This document shows, piece by piece, positions 48,970-60,300 of a stretch of DNA of 64,000 nt. The DNA is from Scortum barcoo (taxonomy: Eukaryota > Chordata > Actinopteri > Centrarchiformes > Terapontidae). The position numbers and the translations under genes are program-made. Where the stretch lies: contig CM041541.1 of the NCBI GenBank assembly GCA_023238725.1, positions 13,105,544 to 13,169,543 of the forward strand. The letters run 5' to 3'. The first letter of the stretch is position 1. Each line of letters begins with the position of its first letter. Below the pieces are notes generated by a model. The model was not told where the DNA came from, did not search any database, and saw nothing but the letters and a program-made list of their open reading frames with translations.

Positions 48970-51140
48970 AAACTTTCTCACTCCTCCTCTGGAAGATTTT
49001 AGACTCATTACAAGGTCACATAACAGTCTGTGCTGCAGGTGAGGAGGTAACAAACCTTTGAGCGCCCTGCAGACGCCTTTTAGTGACGTGAAATTACCAG
49101 GACCTCCTGTAAAACCCTCAAAGACCTTCTAAAGGCCCCAGGACCCCCATTTGGAAGACATCAAAATATGAAGTGTTGAAATTCACTTCTTTCCCTCAAC
49201 CTTTCCAGAGATTTCATACATTTCCCAGAACTCCCTTCACCAACTCACCAGTGAAACCACGAGAAGAAGTTCCTGCATGAATCTGTGGAGAACATGAAGG
49301 CGATGAAAGAGGAAAAAAGATCTCAGGTGGAGATTTGCATCGTCCACTTTAAATGCAAACAGCTCGATTCTGCATCCCGGTCTGCTGGAGCCGCTCTGAC
49401 TTCAGACCTGTGACAGAAACCTCACCTGGTTATTTTATCGATCAGTTCATCTCCCAGAAACCATCACAACGTCAGTAAAGAGGCGAACAGAACAAAAAAA
49501 ACAAAAGAAACACGGTGTGAGTTTAAAACTTCAGGAAGTATCAGGGAAGAGTTTGTTCGTTTTCATTCAATAAAACAGAAACGTCTGATGAATCAAACCT
49601 CAAACAGATCAGAGTCTCAGTCATAGTCAAAGTGCTGGCAACAACATTTAAAAGTTAAAAGCGGGTCATTAACTCTGATATGACCTCCTCAGATGGAGCT
49701 CCTCGGACTAAAAGTTCCAGAAAGTTTTAAAAGCGGTGACACTCGACCAGAGATGTTAAATGTTCACGAGCAGACAAACAAAATGAGCCCTGAAAAGTCA
49801 CAAAGCACAAAAATCTTTGTGTTTGTGGAGGACAGCCGTGGATAACGGGCCGCTGAGAGGTCCGGTTTCACCCACAGACACCCAACACCCGGCCGCTGAG
49901 CCCGCTGAGCCCGCTGATGTCATACCCTCCATCACTGGAGGTCAAACTGGGGCCCCGAGGACCTCCAGGGGCCTTCAGCTGAGTTATCAGAGGCCCAAAG
50001 TGAAAATCAGGAATAGTTATAGATGTTCTTCAATTTAGGAGATGACAGGATGAACAAAGGGCTCCTGTTTGATAAAAAACTGTACCAAATGAGAATGAAA
50101 AGTGTAATCTGTTGGATAACTAAAGATTATTTTCTTCATTGAGCATCAGAAAAGCACAAAGCGACATCCTCAAACAGTCCAAAATATTCAGTTCACAGAG
50201 AAAAGCAGCAGATTCTTTCACTTCAGAAGCTGGAGTCATCAAATATTTGGCTTTTTCGCTCAAAACATGACTAAACATATCCTCATTATGAAAATAGTTG
50301 CAGATTAATTTTCTTTTTTGGGTAAGAGTTTCTAAAGAGCTGCTTTTGACGGCTTCTTGTTTCCGGCTCAGCAGCATCAAATGAATCAGGCTATGAAATC
50401 ACGATAAATCGAAAAAACTCTGATTTCATGTGAAAATATTTGTTGTTGCTGCTGTCAGGTGGAGCAGGGACGTCCAGAAAAAGTAAAAAGATCAACTAAT
50501 CTGACACAGCGACCATCTTAAACAACAGAAATATCTCATCTCATCTTCAGGGACTGCATCTTTCTTTGAGAGGTCCCTTTCCAGGAATCTAACAGCTTCA
50601 TTCCAGGAAATGAGAAGGAAAATAAGGGACCAAATAATATACATCTATCCTCTGGTTTTCCAGTTAACATGACGCCACCTTTCAGTAACGTTTGTCATAC
50701 AGAAACTCTTGAAATCCTGCAGGCAAACACTGACTTTTCAACTAAAACTTCAATAGCATTCCCGAGATGCTGCAACACCTTGAGTCAACATCTCACTGTG
50801 CTCTGAAAAAGGAGAGCGGCTGCTCCATCGACCGCCGTCAGCTCATTATACCCCCTCCGTCTGAGAAAGAAATGACTTCAAAGTGAATCTTTAGACGCAA
50901 ACAGAAGATTTAGTGGTTTTAAAACAAGAGAAACATCAATAATAAAGATCCGGATGCCTGCAAACAAAGTGAAAAACATATTTTCTTGATTCAATTTGAA
51001 TAAAAGTTATAACTGAGTTAAAATCTTCACTTTCAAAATATCTTCTACTAGTTGATTTGGTTAAAAATGGACAAAAACAACCCTGAAAACGATATTTACA
51101 ACTTTAATTGACCTTAAACACCACATCACCAAATCCAGAA
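48970..51140. other. Spacer between ihh promoter region and nhej1 3' end
   Basis: About 2.2 kb with no exon or RNA gene that I can support. Base composition is more balanced than in the tubulin spacers. In mammals the IHH-NHEJ1 interval is regulatory. Confidence 0.5.
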
Positions 51141-51146
51141 TTTATT
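51141..51146 (-). promoter_or_regulatory. nhej1: Poly(A) signal of nhej1
   Basis: AATAAA on the minus strand about 217 bases after the nhej1 stop codon at 51363-51365. Confidence 0.5.
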
Positions 51147-51362
51147 TACAACATTGATCTAAAAATGACACTTTTTTATCTTAAAATCTGAAATTTAATT
51201 CAAATTAAAATCCCCCCAGTCTCTCAATCCATAAAAGTTTTGTCCTTCAAAATAAAAGCCTATTAATTTTAAGATGAGTCTATTTTTTCATAAAAAGGGA
51301 AAAAGCACTTCTTCAATTAAGTTTCTTAATTGTCGTCTGTGTGTGCGTCCTACTGCTCGGGC

Positions 51363-54300
51363 TCATCTGAACAGTCCGACTTTCTTCTTCTTTGGTTTGG
51401 AGGACGGTCGCTCTGCAGGTTTGGATGTGACCGGTAGAGACTGAAGACAACAAAAAAGAGATGACAGATTTTTGTTTTTAGCACCTTTTACGCACCTTTT
51501 TTAATCCAAATATTTCTCTTATAATGCTCATAGTATAATTTCCTTTACTTTTGATCCCTTAAATCTTTTATATAATTGTACATTTATACTTTTTCAATCA
51601 AATTTTCTGTTTTTAATCAATTAATTATCTAGGTTGTGCAGTAAGGCACTCTTAATGTTTTTCACACACATATTTGTGTCTCTCCACTGGAAATTAAAAT
51701 TAAATTCAATGAGTTTGAGTTGATTGGTCCATTTAGGGAGTTTTCTGTCACTTTTGTTGCGGACGTTTAAAGCAATTAAATGTAAAAATGACCAAAATCT
51801 TCTATTTTACAGTCAGAGAATGAAGAAAAGGATTCATAGTAAATAAGTCGTCTCCCGTCATACCTGTCGGACTGCAGGTGTGTCGACCTTCTTGGTTTCA
51901 GGAGCGTCCACCTTCCCGTTCTGCTCTCCGTCCTCGCCTGCTTCAGCACTGATAGATCCACCTGGAGCGACATGTTAATACGTTTTATTTTCTTTAAATG
52001 TGGAAGTATTAACACACAGATATTATTGTCTCTAAATACGTCACTGATTTGTGCGAGAACATTTTTAACACTTTTGCCATGTTTCATCTACGCTGAACAT
52101 TATTTTTTGCCACCTTGTGTTTCGAGTGAGTTGTTTTTATTTGCATTTATTGCCTTTATTTATTTATTCTCTTCCATGTAAAGCAAAACTGTTCACACAT
52201 TTTAATATTTCACTTCTGTTTTCTCGACACGTCACATGTACACACGTTTTTTCCAAACCAAGACAAAATTTGATTGATTTCATGAGCACAAAGTGACTGA
52301 TTTGCAGGTTTTCTTGAACATAGAAGAGAAGTGGGTTTGGAAAAAGATGAAATTGAGACTAAAAGTTAAGAGCTCTTGATTCTGTTAGCGGATCATAAGA
52401 TCAAATATTAGGGCAGCTTAAACTTTTTTATTCATATTTCATCAACAGCTTTAAGTGGCTTTTAGTTTCTTCAAATCAAACGAACCCAGAGACGAGGTGA
52501 GGTCTGCCTCTTCAGCGGGCGGTCGGTCCTCCTCAGACAGTTTGCGTTTCTGAGAGCGCCTGTTTCCGTGGGCGACGACGGCGGCGTAGAGATGCTGGAG
52601 GTCGGAGTCGAAGACGAGAGCGTCCTGCTGCCCGGGACAGAGCAGAGGAAGAGCCTGACGGGAAGAGAAACCGATGGAAAAAGGTGAGTTTCCTTCAAAA
52701 CAGACAAAGTGAAGAATAAAACATTCAAACAGAAAACAGGTATCTTCATGATGAGGCTTCGCTGTAGAGAGTTCAAAGGTGGCTGATCAGTTTTAGATAA
52801 AAATTTTGCTCTTTTACATTTTGGGTCAATATAAGCAGTCAGAAGATCAGACAGGTAAAATGATGATTCGAACAGTCTGTTATTATTTTAAACTGGGGGA
52901 TGAAGGATTATTATATTTCAGGTGTGTTCATGCTCCTTTTTAATTTTAAATTAAGTACTTTAGAGCAGTTTTTATCATCTTTTAGTGTCACAGCAATCTT
53001 GGAGCTGTTTATTTTAAGGCTCGCTAACTAGTTTTCACACACTTTCAATCACAGCAGGAGTTCAGGTGTTACAGCTGACGGTAACTGGTCGATTATTGGT
53101 TACTGTTACTGGCTTTGAACGGATTGGCTGATTACAATTTTTTAAATGTTTAAACCAGCTGTAATGCCAATAAATCAATAAAGATGAAAGGGAAATAAAT
53201 CTGGTGCATGAACTTAAAACATGAAAGTGTCCTTTTGGCACCGCCGGGTGCTTTGGGTATGTTTGTTTTATGGCCCTGCAGTCGGAGTCACATGTCCGAG
53301 GTGTGATGGAGGGTGCGTCGGGCTGCGATAAGCTGTCTAATCAAAGCCGCATTATTGGTGCAGCTGACCGCAGGTAGAGCGGCGAGCAGGAACAACTGAA
53401 ACACACACACACACACAGCGGCTCCATCAACCACAGGCCTGACAGATAAGGGTGCGTGTAAACTCCTGCGACATTATGCAAACGCACGGCCGACCCGTAG
53501 AAAAACACTCGCTATTCACTAACTCCTTCTTTTTTTTTTCCCCCAATGGAGAGGACAAACTCTCCAAATTAGCTCCTCAAATATTGACCAGGAGAAATTG
53601 GTGGTCTCCAGCTCGCTGTCAGGGCAGAGGGGCTCCTAAACACACTTTGGTCAGGTTTCGAGGTTTCGCATTGATTTATTTTTGTTATTTGTTTGCTTAA
53701 ATATCGTAAAAATAAATGGAAATGCTCTGGTGAGGCTTAGTTCTGCTTTGGGCACAGAGAAACCAATGTGTTGAGGGTGAGAGAAAGCTGCAGAAAGCCC
53801 ACCTTATTCTCTCTTTTTATTCACTCCCACCTCCCCACGTCCCCTCTCCTCTCCCCGGCTGCCAACCAGCTCACCACGGATTATTGGATCTGAAATGTTA
53901 AGCACAATTTGTTGGATCCAGCTGCCCTGATGTGCTAAACTCAACTTATTATTTCATAACTACAGAAGCCCATTTCTGCCAGGAAACAACACAAACGGAT
54001 GAAAAAAGTTTTGCATGATAAACACAGAGAAGCTGACAGTGATTAAAAACTATTTTAATGGTTGGGTCTTAGTGCAAGGCGGACAATAAATTCAACACTC
54101 TCAGCCTATCACAGCGCTGGTCTCATTGCTCCAAAACAGCTGAACCAATCACAGAAAAGCTTCTTCAGGACATGATTTTTGTCTGGATGGTGCAAAGCAG
54201 CAAAGCAAAGGCAGGTGTGGCTTTTGTTTTACAGCCAGTTAGCACAGAAAGGACTGAAATAAATCACTCTAAAATAGATAAAATAGATCATATCTGATTA

Positions 54301-57300
54301 TAGTTTCATGCAATTAACGGAGAGTTAATGAGCTCAAACAGCAGATTACCAGCTTATAACCCGCCGTGTGTGGTTGTTCTGTAGCAGTCTGGTGTTGTTT
54401 GCATGTGATTTAATGAAGGTAAACACGGCGCTTAATGTCACTGCAGTCTGAGGCCCATTTATCAGCATGTCTCCTGCTGCCTTCAGGCGTCTGCAGGGAT
54501 TTAACGAACTTAAGGAGAAACTTTTCAGCTCATTAGAATTATTCATATTAATGTGAACGTAAATGCAGATTTACTGATGTTCCTGCTTTATCCACATTTC
54601 TTTTTATGATTATTTAAACACCCACTGACTGAGGGTTTCAAATCAAATGTGTTATCTCACATAAGCACCATTTCAGATAAAAAATTTAAGGAGTCAAAAG
54701 TTAGCAATCAGTGTTGACTTTTTAAATCAAAATAAAGAGACAAAGTAAGTTTTGTATTTGCATCAAATCCTCTTTTGCATTATATGAGTGTGTTTTTTCC
54801 TTCCATACCTCTGTGTTTTAGTAAAGGTATAAAAGTGGTGTGGCAGTGTGAACAGAGCGGCAGGCTGACTGTTATCTGCCGCTGCTGACCAGAAAGGAAA
54901 GGCCAGACGGGGAATAAAAAGGCGATTACAGCAGGTCAATAACCTTCTCGGGTGTTTTGTCGTGCTGAGCAAAGCTCTGGAAAGTTACTCTCTGCTCTTG
55001 CGAAAGAACAAAGTCCCCTAACAACGAAGGAAATGAGGCCACGAGGAGGTGAAGGAGGAGGAGGAGGTGCTCACCTGGTGGCCACACCTCCAAACTCCGC
55101 CCCCTCCCCCACAGCAAAGCATGGTGTGTGGTGAAGGTGATGAGAGGGAGGTGATGAGAGGGAGGGAGGGTTGGCAGCCTGTTGGTGTTTCTCTATTATT
55201 AGCAGGTAAACAGCTCTGATTTTAGATGCTGCTGCTGCTGTTATTGTTGTTGTTTTTCAGACGGGGGTCCTGGTGCCGGAAAGTCTCACACTCACTTTCC
55301 CTCATCCCCGTCTCTGCCACTGACCTCATGTTTGCTCTCCCTCATTCCTCACAACCTCGTACCTCTCTCGGAGCGACCTCAGCTTCCCGTTCCCGAATCC
55401 GAGAGCGATCGCTTTCTGTTTGAACCCCGAGGCCTCGAGGTCACGCGTCGTCGGGGGAAACAGAGACTGAAGTGGACTCGAGGACGACAAGACCGAGGCA
55501 AGATGAGGAGGACTGAGATCTGAAGCACACAGCTGCAACATTAAATAACTCAAATTATGTGAGTTTAAGAGTGTGTATTTTGAGAAAAAAATAAAATGTA
55601 GGCGCTAAAGATAAAAGTGTGGAATGAAAGACACCTCTGCAGCATCATCCTTCATCCTTAACTGGATGAGCAAGATGAGCTGGAAAACATCGTAAACGAG
55701 TAAACCTTCAGTCAGATTTTCATTCTTGTTGACTTATTCTTTGACATCTAACGTTGGGAACTAACTTTTCAAGTAGTTTGACGTAATGAAGGAGAGAAAA
55801 AGATTGAAGAGAACGAGCAGAAAGGCGGATTACTGAAACGTTTACGTTGCTTTTGTTGGCCCCAAACTGGACAGCTCACAAACACATGAGTCAGTCAGTA
55901 TTTTTAGCCGCTCACATGGTGTAAATAGCACAGAGACGCTGGAAATAAAGAGAAAAATTCAATGATTTAACATGACTAGACAACGCTGGAGTGAGGTGAG
56001 GTCTTCAGCGTGCTCCCAGAATCCTCTCTGCTCTGACGTCATCCACACCTACACTTCATTTACCTTTCACCCCCCCACGCTCTGTCCTCGCCCGCCATCC
56101 TCTCACCTCCCTTCGGGCCGGTGACACACGGAAAGCTGCTAATCTGAGCCAAAGGTTGACACGGAGCCCGTTAATGGTCACAATAATATCTCAGTTATGA
56201 CCACAGTGGCTCATGTAGCCGCCGCGAGGCGAGCAGAGTTTCTAATTCAGTTTTGTTTGTCATGACAAGAACTGGTATAAACTTTGGGAAAAGTGTTCAA
56301 CAACAGAAGAAATGCTTCACTTAACGGCACAATGTTTTCTGCATGCTTCTCCACAGACTTTTCTCTCTGTGTGGAGGCGCTTCAGTTGGCCTTCCTTTGC
56401 ATCTATATATATTGATTTATATGTTAAGACTCTTTCAGGATTCTTATCGGAAGGGCAGCATTTTTATTAACTGGTTTATAGTAGCGTGAACGTGAACTGA
56501 GAGCCAAGAAAAACAAAAAAAACAAGCGACATCTCAGGTCCGTCTTGAAGTGGAAGAAACTTCTGTGCAGAGAAAAGTGAGAAGAAATTCACAAAATTAA
56601 AACGTACGGCAGTTCAGTGTTACTGGCCTTGAAAGTTTACTGAATCTTTAGTTGTGGAACGGATCTGATTGATAAATATTCGGTCCTGTCAGACATTATC
56701 ATTCATCCAGTTATTGTTCAAATCACATGCATGGAGCAGTCGTGGCTTTGGGTGAGAAATGCCTTGTTTGATTTCATTCTATGAGAAGTGTTCGCAGCTG
56801 ATACAAATCCTGCATATGAACTGCACTTTCGACCGTAAAAAATCTATAAGAAATAACTTTTTCAGTGGCTAAAAAAATGCCTACTAATGTTTCTTTTTTT
56901 ACTCTCAAATATCAGCAAACATACTGTCAAATATTTGCTTTAAAATTCTCACATCGTTCAGACTTTTGAGGCAAACAACATAACTACTTTCTTCTTTGAA
57001 CTGTGACCTCCTGAAGCCTAATACCCCTTTGTGGCTTATACTCATTTAAAAGCACTTGAGTTTGGTCAGTGAACGCCTCCAGCGCGCCGCTCGCTTGTGT
57101 CGCTGCTGCTGTGACGGGAAGTGTTAAGTGTCACAAATAAAATACGGTATTGCGCCCCACGTGTTCACGTGCCGTTTAACGAGCGCTGCAGCAGTGTTTG
57201 CGTCCCTGCTCTCATGTTGCTCACAGGCTCATGATGTCTTTGCGGGATGCCGCACTCGGCCGGTCCAGGCCGGGGCTCGGCCCAGCGGCCAGCAGCTGAA

Positions 57301-60300
57301 GAGGGGGAGCAGCCAGGCCACAGAGGGCCTAATTACAGACCCAGACCGGGGACAACCCTGTGGAAACTGTGTGCAACTGACAGAAGGCACAAGAGGAGGA
57401 GGAGGACCTACTGTGTGTAGATGGATCTGCTCTGCTGCTCCTTACAAACAGTTACAAACAAGATAATGATTATTTTCAGCACCGGTTCAGTCTATGAAAT
57501 GAGTCCAGGGTGATGTCTTCTGACGTCTTATTTTTTTTTATCACCGACAGTCCAAAATCAACAGATATTCACTTTGCAATGATGTAAAACTGAGAAAAGC
57601 AGCAAAACCTCACATTAAAGGAGCAGCAACCACAGAACATTTAACACTTTGATCCATAAACGACTTAAAGAATCAGCTAAATTATCGTTGATTACACTTA
57701 TTTCCTACATACTTTATTTAAATGCACACAGACAAAACATCTACTGCAAACTTCAGTATATTTCACTAAAGATTCTCTTCGTTCAAATACTATTATGTTC
57801 TATGTGTTGAACTTTTGGAGGCTGAACTGGCTCTTCATCAGGAACAGCGTTTTTCTGTCTCTACCGTCTCTAAAAATATCTTTACAACATTTACATGTTT
57901 CTAATTTCTTTACATATTAAACATAAAGGGTTTCTTTTTTCCTCATTCATGCTCGTCACATCGCTGAAAGAGATGATGATAGGACAAACAAACAGAAGAA
58001 CCCTCGCTCATATGAACCCACCTCCCCGTGGAGCCTCGCCTTCTTACCACCGAGGCCCTGAATTCCTCAGGTATGTGAGATAAAGAGCTGCTCGCTGATG
58101 TTTATGAGAGCGGCCGTCAATGATTTATGAGAGGAGGAGGAGGAGGAGGAAGAGGAGAGAGGCCACCTTACCAACGTTCCTCAATAAATACACATTTTAA
58201 ATATGGTCAGCAGGCGCATATATTTGTGTGTTTGGGTGATGTCGGTCTTTCCTTGGCCTGCTTTTTGGACAAATCTGGATCAGAAACTTTAATAAATGAT
58301 TTGACTTGTTTGCAGTCCAGATTTTGCTGCTCTGGCGGACATAAAATGATCGATATCTGCAGCGTCTCTTCTTCTCTCAGTCACGTTTGGCTGCTTAAAG
58401 TCAAAGTGTGTATTTTGGAGTCCATCAGCCGCTGCGGTCGACGGATGAAAAAACTTAAGTTTCCTGCCCTGCTCTTAACTTAGAGCGTCTGGTTGAAGCA
58501 AACAGATATTAGGATTTGACTCCTGCTGTCGTGCCAACGCAGGGCTTCACGTGGAGAGCTACGTAGCATTTAAGGATAATTTCTTCACCCGTTTGAGCAC
58601 ATAATCATTACAGGCGCTTTTACTGGAGACGGAAAACTGCACATCTCTTCACTGTAAAGAAGAAAGAAATAGTTTCTTATTTATTCTCATTTTGTTTTTA
58701 AGCAGCTTCACACTCACTTGACACAAAACCTGACCAGGAAAACCTTCAATTTAAGCAAGAAAGGCAGGAAATTTGGAGCAGGGAACGCCAAATTTGGAAG
58801 CCAAGGCAACATTTTGGCTCAATTATGTGATTCTGTGCAGCTCGAGTGAGGTGTTTTGGTCAGAAGTGGCCACTAATTGTCAGATGCCGTGACGCTGCTG
58901 CGCGGTTGCCCCGGAGCTGTGAAGCCGCCGTCTCATGAAACAGGAAGTGGGCGACGTTCCCAAACGGTGACAATTCAATTCAGGGCTGACAACTGTGACG
59001 CTGCTACACAACTCGCTGCGAGTGCTGCGTAGCGTGCGTCACCATGGCGCGCACACACACACACATGCATGCATGTAGACATAAAGATTTAAAAAAAAAC
59101 AGCCTCAGTGACACACACACACCAACACTCAGCTCTGCAAAACCAAAAGCATGCGTCACACAGCCCGCTTTGTGTGGACAAGCAGACACTCCCCTCTGTC
59201 AGGTCACACACACACTCCAAATTTAGGTCTTAAGGGAAGCTGATGATCCTAAAAGGATTTGAACATTTTTTTCATCCATGACCAGCTTTAGCCTGTGCCC
59301 AAGTGTGTGTGTGTGTGTGTGAGTGTGTGTGTGTATCAGTGGGAAGCGCATGCTAATTCCACCCATGTAAATGTTGACCTGAGCTGGGTGGGGTGTTTGT
59401 GCGGTGGCCGGCTGGGAAGGGGCTTTCATGCAAAGCTGCAGTAGAAAATAAAAGCTCCTGCTCCTGTCACCATCGCCTCTCGGTCGCTGTCCCTCTGCCC
59501 TTCGCTCCCCTTGGTGTGGGAAACGAAGGCCACAAATGGCGCAAGTCCTCACACACACACACACACTTGTGGAAATAGTGAAAGCTGGGATGATGAGGCC
59601 GAAGATCTTTGAAGATATTTGTCTGCTCTGCTCTCTGCTGGCAGCAGGAACGTAAATAACTGTGTAAATGTCAAAGAAGTTCAAGTTCGAGGAAGAAAAA
59701 ACTGAAGCTGAAACTGAAGCTGGGTGGTTTTTACAAGAACAGGAGACACATACAGACTCTGTGTTGTACCTGCGGCTCTGATCTGTCTAATTCCACATTT
59801 ATACGCTCAGTGTCAAAGGAACATTTTGGGGCTTGTTCACTTTCTGGCACAGAGTTAAATGAAGAGATTCATACCGCTTTCATGCCTGTTAGTGAATATG
59901 TAGCTTAGCTTAGCACAAAGACTGGAAACAAAGAGAAACAGTTAGCCTGTCTCTATCCAAAGCTCAAAAAATGTTTAGTTTTTTAAATTAAGGAGATTGT
60001 TTTCTGTCAATCGACTTATTGATTAATGGTCTAATGATTTACGAGCATTTATAACAGATTTGTTTAAACAATCAGATATGAAATCAGAAATAGTATGGTG
60101 AACATCGCCATGGAGACAGACACAGACGGAGACACAAACCACAAACACACACACACACACACACGAATGCATAGGCCCTACCCTGATAGATAAATACTGC
60201 ACACACACGCCAAACACCTTCTCTCTCTCACACACACACACACACACAGCGGTCCATCCAGTGTGTGTGATTCTCCCTTTGACGGGTCCCGGCGACATTT

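Noticed and set aside
48476..49042. 188-codon plus-strand open frame upstream of ihh
   Set aside because: Falls in CpG-rich promoter sequence, includes the GACA microsatellite and overlaps other-frame open frames; no similarity or splice structure.
59223..59684. 153-codon minus-strand open frame
   Set aside because: Includes His/Thr runs translated from a GT microsatellite; no similarity recognised.
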